The notes: generated by a model from the letters alone, not told the origin. Counted from the stretch's first letter, positions 1-9,763 are shown. The stretch is DNA of 64,000 nt from Sphingomonas sp. HF-S4 (GCF_032911445.1 NZ_JAWJEJ010000001.1:2852001-2916000); one strand, 5' to 3'. A program made the numbers and translations.

Positions 1-453
1 GAACCCGACCTCGCGGTACACCCCCGCGCGGCGGAACCCCACGGCCTCGTGCAGCTTGATCGAGCGGTCGTTGGGGAGCGTGATCGCCCCGATCGCATGG
101 ACGAACCCTTGCGCGCGCAGCGTATCGACCAGCGCCTCGTAGAGCAGCCGCCCCACCCCCGTGCCGCTCGACGCATCTGTCAGGTAGATCGACGTCTCGC
201 AGACATAGCGGTACGCGGGCCGGTCGCGGAACTTGCTGGCATAGGCATAGCCGATCACTCCGCCGCTGTCCGCATCGCCCTGCGTCGCGACCAGCCACGG
301 ATAGAGCCCGTCGCTCGCCGCCATCCGCGTCCGCATCGCGCGCGCGTCGGGCGGCTCGATCTCGAACGAGGCGGTGCCGGTCAGCACGTGCGGCGCATAG
401 ATCGCCGCGATCGAGCCCGCATCCTCGGGCGTCGCCGCGCGGATCGCGATCAC
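1..453 (-). CDS. GNAT family N-acetyltransferase (phosphinothricin acetyltransferase-like), partial
   Basis: Reading leftwards from a GTG at 453 gives an open frame that runs off the window edge, so the C-terminus is missing. The visible protein begins VIAIRAATPEDAGSIAAIY and contains the acetyl-CoA binding loop SSGTGVGRLLYEAL followed by NDRSIKLHEAVGFRRAGVY, an arrangement typical of the Pat/Bar-like GNAT group that acetylates small amines. Its GTG start overlaps the sppA stop (GTGA), so the two genes are probably translationally coupled in one leftward operon. The family is clear; the substrate cannot be read from the sequence. Confidence 0.85.
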   Translation of the reverse strand, partial: MIAIRAATPEDAGSIAAIYAPHVLTGTASFEIEPPDARAMRTRMAASDGLYPWLVATQGDADSGGVIGYAYASKFRDRPAYRYVCETSIYLTDASSGTGVGRLLYEALVDTLRAQGFVHAIGAITLPNDRSIKLHEAVGFRRAGVYREVGF

Positions 454-2342
454 AGGCCGATCCTCGCCAGCAGCATGTCCATCAAGCTCTTGTCCTCCGC
501 TTTGATCACCTTGGGCGCCAGCCCCATGCACTCCAGGCACCGCGCCTGCACCGATCCGCCCGCCGCCAGCCGCCGTGCGTCGCCCAGCGCCTGGCCGAGC
601 AGCGCGCGCCGCTCGATCGCGATCCGGCCATACAGATCGGCTCCCGCCGGCTGGTCGGCCCAGTCGTCGTCCTCGCCGCCGCCGCCCATCAGCCCCGCGG
701 CGAACTGCATCCACGCGCTCGGCGCCTTCTCCAGATACACCGCGTGCACCTTGGCCGGGTCGAGCTTCGCCCGCTTCGCCGCCTCGGCGATCGCGTCGTC
801 GATCCCGCCGAAGCGGTCGACCAGCTTGAGCTGATGCGCCACCCCGCCGATCCACACCCGGCCCTGGCCGATCTCGTCCACCCGCTGCGGCGTCAGCTTT
901 CGCGCCTTCGCGACCAGATTGATGAAGCGCGAATAGCCGCTCTCGATCGCCGACTGGAGGATGCGGTCGGTAGCCGCATTGGTCCCGCCCATCACGTCGG
1001 GCTGGCCCGAGAGTGGCGTCGTACGCACCCCGTCGGTGGTCACGCCGATCTTGGCGAGGCTGTTCTCGAAGGTCGGCAGCACTCCGAAGATGCCGATCGA
1101 CCCGGTGATCGTCCCCGGCTCGGCAAAGATCGTGTCGCCCGCAGTCGACACCCAATAGCCGCCGCTCGCCGCGAGGCTGCCCATCGACACCACCACCGGC
1201 AGCCCCTGCGCCTTGGCCTGGAGGATCGTCTGGCGGATCTGCTCGGAGGCCATCGCCGATCCGCCCGGCGAATCGACACGCACCACCAGCGCCTTCAGCT
1301 TCTTCTCGGCGAGCCCCTTGAGCAGCAACCCGCTGACGGTATCGCCCGCCGCGGTCCCCGGACCACCCTTGCCGTCGACGATCTCGCCTGCGACGGTGAT
1401 CACTCCGATCGCGTCGCCGCCGGTCGGCGCCGGATTGGCGACGATCCAGTCGCCGAGCTTGATCGCGTTGAAATTCCCCGCAGGCTTGCCGGCCGGCGCA
1501 CCGGCGATCTCGGCGACGCGCTTGCCGAATGCCAGCCGGTCGCCGACCTTGTCGACCAGCCCATAAGCCAGGTTCGACGCGGCGATGTCGCCGCCCGCCC
1601 CCGCCACGACTTCGTCAGGCTTGCTCAGGTAATCGGCGACCCGCGCCTTGGGTCGCGCCTTGGCGACGTCCTCGCGCCACTGGGTGAACAGCGCGCCATA
1701 CAGCGCTTCGTTCGCCGCACGCGCCTCGGGCGACATGTCGGCGCGCATATAGGGCTCGACCGCCGACTTGAACTTGCCCACCTTGTAGACGTGCGCATTG
1801 ACGCCAAGCTTGTCGATCAGTCCCTTATAATAAAGCTGCGTGCCCCCCGGCCCGGCGAACAGGCTGCCGCCCAGCGGATTGACCCAGATCTCGCTGGCAT
1901 TGGCCGCCAGCCGATACCCCGAATCGGTATAGGCAGTGGCATAGGCAAGCACCGGCTTGCCGCTCGCGCGCACCTTGGCAACGGCGTCGGCGACATCACC
2001 GATCGCGGCGGGATAGCCGCCCATGAAGCGGTCGAGATCGAGCACCACGGCCTTGACTCGCGCATCGGTGCGCGCGGTATCGAGCGCGCGCAGCACGTCG
2101 CGCAGCCGGTGCTGCCTGGTCACTTCGCCGCCGCCAAAGCTCGCAAACGGATCGGCTTCCTCGGGCTGCTCGACCAACGTCCCGTCCAGCGCCACCACCA
2201 GCGCGCCGTCGCGGATCGCCGCCTTGTTGGGCTTGTACGAAAGCGCTGCGAACAGCCCGGCGAAGAACAGCAGCATCAGCGCCAGGACCAGGAAGTCCTT
2301 GATGCCGACCAGTATCTTCCACGCGCCCCGAACCAGTTTCAC
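450..2342 (-). CDS. sppA: Signal peptide peptidase SppA (67K type, peptidase S49)
   Basis: 630 residues. SppA is a membrane-anchored protease that degrades signal peptides left in the inner membrane after export. There is one N-terminal membrane segment (about residues 15-36), then two tandem S49 domains. The catalytic Lys is K192 in FKSAVEPYMR of the first domain, and the nucleophilic Ser is S393 in SLAASGGYWVS of the second, as in the E. coli Lys/Ser dyad enzyme. VDSPGGSAMASEQIR is another conserved block. Length is normal for the long form. The gene is followed by the overlapping GNAT gene. Confidence 0.96.
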   Translation of the reverse strand: MKLVRGAWKILVGIKDFLVLALMLLFFAGLFAALSYKPNKAAIRDGALVVALDGTLVEQPEEADPFASFGGGEVTRQHRLRDVLRALDTARTDARVKAVVLDLDRFMGGYPAAIGDVADAVAKVRASGKPVLAYATAYTDSGYRLAANASEIWVNPLGGSLFAGPGGTQLYYKGLIDKLGVNAHVYKVGKFKSAVEPYMRADMSPEARAANEALYGALFTQWREDVAKARPKARVADYLSKPDEVVAGAGGDIAASNLAYGLVDKVGDRLAFGKRVAEIAGAPAGKPAGNFNAIKLGDWIVANPAPTGGDAIGVITVAGEIVDGKGGPGTAAGDTVSGLLLKGLAEKKLKALVVRVDSPGGSAMASEQIRQTILQAKAQGLPVVVSMGSLAASGGYWVSTAGDTIFAEPGTITGSIGIFGVLPTFENSLAKIGVTTDGVRTTPLSGQPDVMGGTNAATDRILQSAIESGYSRFINLVAKARKLTPQRVDEIGQGRVWIGGVAHQLKLVDRFGGIDDAIAEAAKRAKLDPAKVHAVYLEKAPSAWMQFAAGLMGGGGEDDDWADQPAGADLYGRIAIERRALLGQALGDARRLAAGGSVQARCLECMGLAPKVIKAEDKSLMDMLLARIGL

Positions 2343-2429
2343 GTCGCACCGCTCCTCGAATAGCGCCTCCTGCTACCGGATGGCGCCGGGCGAGTAAACG
2401 GGCCGTGTATTATCCAGGCAACACAGAGC

Positions 2430-3221
2430 TCAGCGCACTACCAGCCGCGTGTAGAGATGCCAGGTCGCATAGCCGAGCACCGGCAGCGCCACCGCCAGTC
2501 CGACGAACAACGGGATCGAGCCGAGCACCAGCAGCGCCGCAACGGTAAAGCCCCAGCGCAGCATCGCGCCCTTGTTCGCCAGCACCGCCATCCGCGAGAC
2601 ATGGATCGCGGTCCGCGCATCGACGTCCTTGTCGATCAGCATCGGCATCGCGACCACGCTCACCGTCAGCACCGCCGCCGAAAAGGCGAGCCCGGCGAGG
2701 TTGCCGAGCACGATCAGCGCCCATCCCTCGGGCGTGGTGAACAGCCGGGTGGCGAAAGCCGACAGGCTCGTGGGCGGATCGATCCCCATCAGCGCGACGT
2801 ACAGCCCCGCGGCGACCGCCAGCCAGGCGAGGAACATCGCCAGCAGCAATCCCGCCACCGCGATGAACGAATCGAACGATGGCCGCCGCGCAACGTCGAG
2901 GAAGTGCGACCAGTCCGATTCGAGTCCCTGTTCGCGCCGCCGCGCCAGTTCGTAGAAGCCTCCGGCGGCCGCCGGGCCCATCAGCCCGACGCCCGCGGCG
3001 ATCGGAAAGAACAGGGGCACCAGCGAATCCTGCAGCGCGAACATTGCCGCGGCAAGCCCGACCAGCGGATAGATCAATCCGACGAACAACAGGTCGCCGC
3101 GATGCGCGAGGAAATCGGCCCAGCCCTGGCGCAGCGCCCCGCGCAGGTCGGCAGTGGTGATCGTGCGGACTTCGAACGCCTCCATCGGGCGCTCGGCAAC
3201 TTCGATACGAGCGACAGTCAT
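2430..3221 (-). CDS. DUF2189 family integral membrane protein
   Basis: 263 residues when started at the ATG at 3221, which has GAAGGAG eight bases upstream; the longer open frame has no such site. The protein has a soluble start (about 35 residues), then roughly six hydrophobic segments, including GDLLFVGLIYPLVGLAAAMF near residue 45 and a repeat-like pair around residues 110-140 and 165-195. Length and layout match the DUF2189 inner membrane family of alphaproteobacteria, whose function is unknown. It stands alone between mfd and sppA, all leftward, so it may share a transcript with either. Confidence 0.85.
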   Translation of the reverse strand: MTVARIEVAERPMEAFEVRTITTADLRGALRQGWADFLAHRGDLLFVGLIYPLVGLAAAMFALQDSLVPLFFPIAAGVGLMGPAAAGGFYELARRREQGLESDWSHFLDVARRPSFDSFIAVAGLLLAMFLAWLAVAAGLYVALMGIDPPTSLSAFATRLFTTPEGWALIVLGNLAGLAFSAAVLTVSVVAMPMLIDKDVDARTAIHVSRMAVLANKGAMLRWGFTVAALLVLGSIPLFVGLAVALPVLGYATWHLYTRLVVR

Positions 3222-3298
3222 GACGCGCTCCTTCGATATCCCCGGCCAGGCAAGTATACGCCTGTTCCGGCGAAGCGGCAACGTCGCGCTCGTGCGCG

Positions 3299-6200
3299 TC
3301 AGCCCGCCGCCTTTGCCAGCCCACGCGACAATTGCAGCGCGCCGTGGAGCCGGGCCTGCGGGTTCGCCCAGGCGCGGTTGATGACCAGCCGCATGTCGGG
3401 GCGCAGCCGCGCGGTCTCGCCGAGCTTGTCGACATAGGCGAGCAGGCCGGGGACGTTGGGGAACTTGTCTTCGTGGAAGGTGACCAGCGCGCCCTTTGGG
3501 CCGACATCGATCTTGGCGATGCACGCGCGCTTCGCATTGAGCTTCGCCTCGATCAGCGTGATGAGGTTCGCGGTCGCCTCGGGGAGCGTGCCGAAGCGGT
3601 CGATCATCTCGGCGGCGAATGCCTCGATGCCCTGCTTGTCCTCGACATCGTTGAGGCGGCGATACAGGCCCATGCGGAGATCGAGATCGGGGACATAGTC
3701 CTCGGGGATCATGATCGGCGCATCGACGGTGATCGACGGCGACAAATCCTTGGGGCGGATGTCGTCGCGCAGCCCGCCGGCCTTGGCCTCCATGATCGCC
3801 TCCTCGAGCATCGACTGGTAGAGTTCGTAGCCGACTTCCTTGATGTGGCCCGACTGCTCGTCGCCGAGCAGATTGCCCGCGCCGCGGATGTCGAGGTCAT
3901 GGGATGCGAGCTGGAAGCCGGCGCCCAGCGATTCGAGATCGGATAGCACCTTGAGGCGCTTGCTCGCCGCCTCGGTCATCTGTCGCTCGGGCGGGGTGGT
4001 CATGTACGCATAGGCGCGGGTCTTGGAGCGCCCGACCCGCCCGCGGATCTGATAGAGCTGCGCCAGGCCGAACTTGTCGGCGCGGTTGACGATCAGCGTG
4101 TTGGCGCTCGGGATGTCGAGCCCGGATTCGATGATCGTGGTCGAGACCAGCAGATCGTATTTGCGGTCGTAGAAGGCGGACATCCGCTCCTCGACTTCGG
4201 TCGGCGCCATCTGGCCGTGCGCGACGACGTAGGTGATCTCGGGCACGTCCTCGCGCAGGAACTTCTCGATATCGGGCAGGTCCGAGATGCGCGGGGTGAC
4301 GAAATAGGCCTGGCCGCCGCGATAATGCTCGCGCAGCAGCGCCTCGCGCAGCACGACGGGATCCCACGGCATGACATAAGTCCGCACCGCGAGGCGATCC
4401 ACCGGTGGGGTCTGGATCACCGAGAGCTCGCGCAGCCCGCTCATCGCCATCTGCAGCGTGCGCGGGATCGGCGTGGCGGTGAGGGTGAGAACGTGGACGT
4501 CCGCCTTCATCGCCTTGAGCCGCTCCTTGTGGGTGACGCCGAAGCGCTGCTCCTCGTCGACGATGACGAGGCCCAGCCGCTTGAAGTCGAGCGTCTTGGA
4601 AAGGATTGCATGGGTGCCGACGACGACGTCGATCTTGCCCTCGGCGACGCCTTCCTTGACGGCCTTGGCCTCCGCGGCGGGAACGAGGCGCGAGAGGCGG
4701 CCGACTTCGATCGGGAAGCCCTGGAAGCGCTCGACGAAATTGCGGTGGTGCTGGCGCGCGAGCAGGGTCGTCGGGCAGACCACGGCGACCTGCATCCCCG
4801 ACATCGCGGCGACGAAGGCGGCGCGCAGCGCGACTTCGGTCTTGCCGAAGCCGACATCGCCGACGATCAGCCGGTCCATCGGGCGGCCGGCGGCGAGATC
4901 GGACAGGACATCGCCGATCGCGCGGTCCTGGTCGTCGGTTTCCTCATACGGGAAGCGATCGACGAAGGCGGGATAGCCGCCATGATCGGGCTCGGCGATT
5001 TCGGCGGGGCGCGTGGCGCGCTTGGCCGCGGTGGCGATCAGCTCGCCGGCGATCTCCTGGATCCGCTCCTTCATCCGCGACTTGCGGCGCTGCCACGCCT
5101 CGCCGCCCAGCCTGTCGAGGCTCGCGCCTTCCTCGCCCGCGCCATAGCGGCTGAGCACCTCGAGATTCTCGACGGGGACGTAAAGCTTGTCGCCGCCGGC
5201 ATATTCGAGCGCGACGCAATCGTGCGGCGCCTTCTGCACCGGGATCTGGGTCAGCCCGTCATAGCGGCCGATGCCGTGCTCGATATGGACGACCAGGTCG
5301 CCGGGCGAGAGCGTGGCGAGTTCCTGGAGGAACGCGTCGGTATTCTTCCGCCGCTTGGCGCGGCGGACGAGACGGTCGCCGAGCATGTCCTGCTCGGTGA
5401 GCAACGCGACGTCGGGCGCGGCGAAGCCGTGGTCGAGGGGGAGGACGACGAGGGCGATCCCCTTGTCGGCGGTGCCCAGCGCCTCCTGCCAGCTCTCGGC
5501 ATTGCGCGCGCCCTTGAGCCCGTGATCGGCGAGCAGGCCCGACAGGCGCTCGCGCGCGCCGTTCGAATAGCTGGCGAGGATCGGCTTGCGGCCGTCTTTC
5601 CGGACCTTGGCGAGGTGCGCGACCACGGCCTCGTAGACATTGGTACCCGCGGCGCGCTCGGGGGCGAAGTCGCGCGGGCCATCGACGAGGAAGTCGAGCA
5701 CGGTGGCGCTTTCGGGCTCGTGGAACGGCGTCGCGATATGGACCGGGCCGTGGTCGAGCGCCTTCGCCCATTCGTCGGGCGGCAAATACAGCGCGTCGGC
5801 GGCGAGCGGGCGATAGCTGCCCGGCGCAGTCGATTCGGCGCGGACGCGGTTCTCCTGATAGTCGGCGATCGCCTCGAAACGCTGATCGGCGGCGCCGCTG
5901 GCGGCAGTATCGCGGACGATCACCGCATCGTCGGGAAGGTGCGCGAAAAGGGTGTCGAGCCGCTCCTCGAACAGCGGCAGCCAGTGCTCCATGCCCGCCA
6001 GCCGGCGGCCATCGCTGATTGCCTGGTACAGCGGATCGCCGGTGGCATTGGCGCCGAACTTTTCCCTGTATCGCGTGCGGAATCGCTTGATCGATTCCTC
6101 GTCGAGCAGCGCCTCAGAGGCGGGGAGCAGCGTGAAGCCGTCGACGCGGCCGGTAGTGCGCTGGTCCTCGGGTGCGAAGGTGCGCACGCTCTCGATCTCG

Positions 6201-6757
6201 TCGCCGAAGAAGTCGAGCCGCAGCGCCTGCTCGGCACCCGATGGGAACAGGTCGACCAGCCCGCCGCGGACGGCGAATTCGCCGGCGTCGTTGACCGTGT
6301 CGACGCGAACATAGCCATTGGCCTGGAGCAGCGCGGCGAGCTTGTCGAGGCCGATCCGCTCGCCTGGGGCGAGCCGCGCGACGAGCTGGCGGATGCGGAA
6401 CGGCGTCAGCGTACGCTGGGTCGCGGCATTGACCGTGGTGACGATCAGGCGCGGTTTTTCAGACTTGCCCTGCAACGCGTGGAGCGTCGCCAGCCGTTCG
6501 GACATCACCCGCAGCGTCGGGCTGGCGCGGTCATAAGGAAGGCAGTCCCAGGCGGGATAGCTCAGGATGTCGAGCTCGGGCGCGAAATAGGGGGCGGTAG
6601 AGGCGACCGCGCGCATCGCCGCTTCGTCGGGCGCGACGAACACGGCCACGCCGCCAGCGCGTGCCAGATCGGCGAGCATCCAGGGGAGGAAGCCCGTGGG
6701 CGCCCCCGAAAGCGTAAGGGCGCGCGTGGCGGAGAGGATCTTCTTGAGGTCGGGCAT
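3299..6757 (-). CDS. mfd: Transcription-repair coupling factor Mfd
   Basis: 1152 residues, full length for the family. Mfd recognises RNA polymerase stalled at a lesion, displaces it by ATP-driven translocation and recruits UvrA. The N-terminal third is the UvrB-like module; an RNA polymerase interaction segment lies near residues 480-560 (LSPGDLVVHIEHGIGRYDGL). The RecG-like motor follows with Walker A GDVGFGKTEVALRAAF, DEEQ box VIVDEEQRFGVTHKERLK, TATPIPRTLQMAMSGLRELS and the helicase motif QIRGRVGRSKTRAYAY. The C-terminal domain ends near KAAG. GGAAG sits just upstream of the ATG. Confidence 0.98.
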   Translation of the reverse strand: MPDLKKILSATRALTLSGAPTGFLPWMLADLARAGGVAVFVAPDEAAMRAVASTAPYFAPELDILSYPAWDCLPYDRASPTLRVMSERLATLHALQGKSEKPRLIVTTVNAATQRTLTPFRIRQLVARLAPGERIGLDKLAALLQANGYVRVDTVNDAGEFAVRGGLVDLFPSGAEQALRLDFFGDEIESVRTFAPEDQRTTGRVDGFTLLPASEALLDEESIKRFRTRYREKFGANATGDPLYQAISDGRRLAGMEHWLPLFEERLDTLFAHLPDDAVIVRDTAASGAADQRFEAIADYQENRVRAESTAPGSYRPLAADALYLPPDEWAKALDHGPVHIATPFHEPESATVLDFLVDGPRDFAPERAAGTNVYEAVVAHLAKVRKDGRKPILASYSNGARERLSGLLADHGLKGARNAESWQEALGTADKGIALVVLPLDHGFAAPDVALLTEQDMLGDRLVRRAKRRKNTDAFLQELATLSPGDLVVHIEHGIGRYDGLTQIPVQKAPHDCVALEYAGGDKLYVPVENLEVLSRYGAGEEGASLDRLGGEAWQRRKSRMKERIQEIAGELIATAAKRATRPAEIAEPDHGGYPAFVDRFPYEETDDQDRAIGDVLSDLAAGRPMDRLIVGDVGFGKTEVALRAAFVAAMSGMQVAVVCPTTLLARQHHRNFVERFQGFPIEVGRLSRLVPAAEAKAVKEGVAEGKIDVVVGTHAILSKTLDFKRLGLVIVDEEQRFGVTHKERLKAMKADVHVLTLTATPIPRTLQMAMSGLRELSVIQTPPVDRLAVRTYVMPWDPVVLREALLREHYRGGQAYFVTPRISDLPDIEKFLREDVPEITYVVAHGQMAPTEVEERMSAFYDRKYDLLVSTTIIESGLDIPSANTLIVNRADKFGLAQLYQIRGRVGRSKTRAYAYMTTPPERQMTEAASKRLKVLSDLESLGAGFQLASHDLDIRGAGNLLGDEQSGHIKEVGYELYQSMLEEAIMEAKAGGLRDDIRPKDLSPSITVDAPIMIPEDYVPDLDLRMGLYRRLNDVEDKQGIEAFAAEMIDRFGTLPEATANLITLIEAKLNAKRACIAKIDVGPKGALVTFHEDKFPNVPGLLAYVDKLGETARLRPDMRLVINRAWANPQARLHGALQLSRGLAKAAG

Positions 6758-6767
6758 TCACACTTCC

Positions 6768-6897
6768 GCTCCCCTCCCTGAAAGGGAGGGGCTGGGGGTG
6801 GGTGCCGGCGCGTCAGCGCCGGCGTGGACGCTCGAGGATGGTCCGGGTGCTCGCTACGCTCGCAACCCACCCCCCACCCCTCCCTTGAAGGGAGGGG
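6768..6897. repeat. GC-rich nested inverted repeat between mfd and sdhE
   Basis: Two C/G-rich arms, 6782-6803 and 6865-6886, are complementary at 20 of 22 positions. Each arm also forms a local hairpin (CCCTCCCTGAAAGGGAGGG at the left, its counterpart at the right), and a perfect 8-bp stem, GCCGGCGC/GCGCCGGC, lies inside at 6804-6823. It occupies nearly the whole gap between two leftward genes. A very similar CCCTCCC/GGGAGGG design recurs at 27.5 and 29.2 kb, so this is probably a dispersed palindromic element, possibly also acting as a terminator. Confidence 0.8.
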
Positions 6898-6899
6898 AG

Positions 6900-7166
6900 T
6901 TACTTAGAAATCGGCACGTAGTTCAGGGTCTTGAGCGCGTTCATGATCGTGCCCTCGTAGCGCGCCGGGACCGCCGCGGTTCCCATTGCCCAGGCCATGA
7001 TATCGACGTCCTGTTCCTCCATCAGGATCTCGAACAGGTCGATCTCGGAATCGTCCCAGCCGGCCGAATGCGCGTCGAAGAAGCCGCCGATCAGCAGGTC
7101 GGCTTCCTTGACGCCGCGATGCCAGGCACGGAAGCGCAGGCGCTTGAGGCGATGTTCGCGGTCCAT
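6900..7166 (-). CDS. sdhE: FAD assembly factor SdhE (succinate dehydrogenase assembly)
   Basis: 88 residues from the ATG at 7166. SdhE is a small helical protein that helps attach FAD covalently to the flavoprotein subunit of succinate dehydrogenase. The diagnostic RGxxEAD motif is present as RGVKEADLLIGGFFD (from residue 17), followed by the acidic helix DSEIDLFEILMEEQDVDIMAW. The upstream in-frame extension does not look like this family. It diverges from recG with about 70 bp between start codons, a neighbourhood common in alphaproteobacteria. Confidence 0.93.
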   Translation of the reverse strand: MDREHRLKRLRFRAWHRGVKEADLLIGGFFDAHSAGWDDSEIDLFEILMEEQDVDIMAWAMGTAAVPARYEGTIMNALKTLNYVPISK

Positions 7167-7236
7167 GGGTCTCCAACGCGAATTGGCCGGCAGCGCTTTC
7201 AAGCGCGGTCGGCTTGGGTGTAGGGGCGAGATAGTC

Positions 7237-9297
7237 ATGCGGCCCGACATACTCAATCCACTGTTCGCCGAGATCACCGCGCTGAAAGGCGTAGGCGCAG
7301 CCTTGTCCAAGCCGCTCGAGAAATTGGGGCTGGCGCGGGCGGTGGACGTCGCCTTCCATCTGCCGACCGGCTTCGTCGATCGGCTGCCGCGCACCGAACT
7401 CGACGCCGCCGATGCCGGGCGCGTGATCGCGATCACGCTGACCGCAGTGAGCTATCGCTTCGGATCGAGCCCGCGGTCGCCGGCGCGGGTGCAGGCAGTG
7501 GATGCGCACGGCAACACCGTGAGCCTGGTCTATTTCCGCGGCAATTCGGGCTGGGTGAAGAAGCTGCACCCCGAGGGCGAGCTGCGCTGGGTATCGGGCA
7601 AGCTCGAGCAATATGGCCAGGAACTGCAGCTGGTCCATCCCGAGTCGCTACCGCTCGATGAGGTCGAGGCGGCCGGCGGGCGCGAGGCGATCTATCGCTG
7701 CTCGGAAGGCCTCACCTCGAAGCGGATCGCGGCGCTGGCGGCGCAGGCGATCGAGCGCGCGCCCGATCTGCCCGAATGGATCGAGCCGAGCCTCAAGGCG
7801 CGCAACGACTGGCCGGGCTGGCGCGAGGCGCTGGTGCGCATCCATGCCGACCCTGCCGATGCCAAGGCGCGCGAGCGGCTTGCCTATGACGAGATCCTCG
7901 CAAACCAGCTCGCGCTGCTGCTGGTGAGCGGGGCGGCGCGTGCCAAGCGCGGGCGGGCGCTACAGGGCGACGGGCGGCTGCGCGACAAGCTCAAGCTCCC
8001 TTATGCGCCCACCGGCGCGCAGGCGCGGACGATCCGCGAGATCGAAGGCGACATGGCGCAGTCCCGCCCGATGCTGCGGCTGCTCCAGGGCGATGTCGGC
8101 TCGGGCAAGACCTTGGTCGCGACGATGGCGCTGCTGATCGCTGCCGAGGCCGGCGCGCAGGGGGCGATGCTCGCGCCGACCGAGATCCTCGCGCGCCAGC
8201 ATTTCGACACACTCAACCGCACGCTCTCGGGGATGGGCGTTCGCGTTGCGATCCTCACCGGGCGCGACAAGGGCCGCGCGCGGGAAGCGACGCTGATGGG
8301 GCTCGCCGCGGGCGAGATCGACATCCTGGTGGGAACGCACGCGATCTTCCAGCAGGGCGTGGAGTATCGCGATCTCGGCCTGGTGGTGGTCGACGAGCAG
8401 CATCGCTTCGGGGTGGCCGAGCGGCTGATGCTCCAATCCAAGGCGCTGGTTCCCCCGCATTTGCTGGCGATGACCGCGACGCCGATCCCGCGCACGCTCC
8501 AGCTCGCCTCGCACGGCGAGATGGACGTCAGCCGCCTCGACGAGATGCCGCCGGGGCGCGAGCCGGTCGAGACGAGCGTGATCGCCGAGGACAAGCTCGA
8601 GGCGGTGATCGCGGGGCTGGGACGCCATCTCGATACGGGGAAGCAGGCCTATTGGGTGTGCCCGCTGGTCGAGGAAAGCGAGAAGACCGACATGGCCGCC
8701 GCCGAGGCGCGCGCGGCCGAGCTGACGATGCGCTTCGGCGACCGGGTCGGGCTCGTTCATGGGCGGATGAAGGGGCCCGAAAAGGATGCGGTAATGGCGC
8801 GCTTCGCCGCGGGTGCGCTTGGCGTGCTGGTCGCGACGACGGTGATCGAGGTCGGGGTCGATGTGCCCAATGCCACGCTGATCGTGATCGAGCATGCCGA
8901 CCGCTTCGGGCTCGCCCAGCTCCACCAGCTGCGCGGGCGCGTCGGGCGCGGCGGCGGCAAGTCGCACTGCATCCTGCTGCGCGGGAGCGGGCTGAGCGAG
9001 ACTTCGCGCGCGCGGCTGGCGCTGATGCGCGACACCAATGACGGCTTCTTGATCGCCGAGCGCGACTTGGAGCTGCGCGGTGCCGGCGAGTTGCTCGGCA
9101 CGCGCCAGTCGGGCGAGCAGCAATTCCGGCTGACCCCGCCCGAGCTGATGGGACCGCTGCTCGAGCGCGCCAACGCCGATGCGCGACTGCTGGTCGATCA
9201 GGACCGCGACCTCAAGACGGCGCGGGGCGAGGCAGCGCGGACGGCGCTCTATCTGTTCGAGCGCGACGCCGCGGTCGCGCTGCTGCGCTCGGGCTAG
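7237..9297 (+). CDS. recG: ATP-dependent DNA helicase RecG
   Basis: 686 residues from the ATG at 7237 (MRPDILNPLFAEITALKGVG); the upstream in-frame extension is the antisense of sdhE and is not credible. RecG regresses stalled replication forks and migrates Holliday junctions. An N-terminal OB-fold wedge domain is followed by the motor: Walker A LLQGDVGSGKTLVATMALL, DEQH box VVVDEQHRFGVAERLML, TATPIPRTLQLASHGEMDVS, ATTVIEVGVDVPNATLIVIE and QLRGRVGRGGGKS. The C-terminal ELRGAGELLGTRQSG is the conserved TRG-type region. The stop overlaps the convergent PilZ gene by 4 bp. Confidence 0.98.
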   Translation: MRPDILNPLFAEITALKGVGAALSKPLEKLGLARAVDVAFHLPTGFVDRLPRTELDAADAGRVIAITLTAVSYRFGSSPRSPARVQAVDAHGNTVSLVYFRGNSGWVKKLHPEGELRWVSGKLEQYGQELQLVHPESLPLDEVEAAGGREAIYRCSEGLTSKRIAALAAQAIERAPDLPEWIEPSLKARNDWPGWREALVRIHADPADAKARERLAYDEILANQLALLLVSGAARAKRGRALQGDGRLRDKLKLPYAPTGAQARTIREIEGDMAQSRPMLRLLQGDVGSGKTLVATMALLIAAEAGAQGAMLAPTEILARQHFDTLNRTLSGMGVRVAILTGRDKGRAREATLMGLAAGEIDILVGTHAIFQQGVEYRDLGLVVVDEQHRFGVAERLMLQSKALVPPHLLAMTATPIPRTLQLASHGEMDVSRLDEMPPGREPVETSVIAEDKLEAVIAGLGRHLDTGKQAYWVCPLVEESEKTDMAAAEARAAELTMRFGDRVGLVHGRMKGPEKDAVMARFAAGALGVLVATTVIEVGVDVPNATLIVIEHADRFGLAQLHQLRGRVGRGGGKSHCILLRGSGLSETSRARLALMRDTNDGFLIAERDLELRGAGELLGTRQSGEQQFRLTPPELMGPLLERANADARLLVDQDRDLKTARGEAARTALYLFERDAAVALLRSG

Positions 9298-9620
9298 GCC
9301 TTGCCCTTCAAGAGCGCGGCGATGAGTTCGTAATAGGTGGCGAGGTCGATCGCCGGATCGAACTGGCAGCCGAGACGCCCGCCGAGGCACCAGCGGACTT
9401 CGCCGGTTACCGAACCCGCGATCGGAAGCACGATGCGCAGGCGGTCGCCGACCTCGAACGTCGCATCGCAGCGCGCCATCAACCCGTGCGGCGAGATGTT
9501 GACGACCAGGAACGTGAGCGGGCGCGCGTCCGGCCCAAAGGCACGGGCACGGTAATGCACGTCATCGCGCATTTCCTGCCGGTCGTCGGCCATCGCTGCA
9601 TTGCCGAAGCTGAAACTCAC
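9294..9620 (-). CDS. PilZ domain protein
   Basis: 108 residues made of a single PilZ barrel, a fold that often binds cyclic di-GMP. Visible features are an arginine-rich entry (REMRDDVHYRARAFG... style, residues 14-30), the (D/N)xSxxG-type turn as VVNISPHGLMARC, and the closing strands VTGEVRWCLGGRLGCQFD. The entry has Arg residues but not an adjacent RxxxR in perfect form, so c-di-GMP binding is plausible rather than certain. The gene converges on recG with a 4-bp overlap and has no obvious operon partner. Confidence 0.85.
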   Translation of the reverse strand: MSFSFGNAAMADDRQEMRDDVHYRARAFGPDARPLTFLVVNISPHGLMARCDATFEVGDRLRIVLPIAGSVTGEVRWCLGGRLGCQFDPAIDLATYYELIAALLKGKA

Positions 9621-9763
9621 ACGCGCCTCGCTCGAAACCTAGAGGTACAGATACCCTTTATAGGCGGCGGGCATGAATTCGGCTCAAACGAAGCTGCTTA
9701 ACGCATATTTATCGGACCACATTGCGGCTAATCGGCCTGCCGAAAGATTCCGTCGCATGCCCG

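Noticed and set aside
744..2363. Long open frames opposite sppA, mfd, glnD, the lyase and other genes
   Set aside because: They are antisense shadows produced by high GC content. They are rich in Arg/Ala, lack motifs and ribosome binding sites, and overlap genes with clear families.
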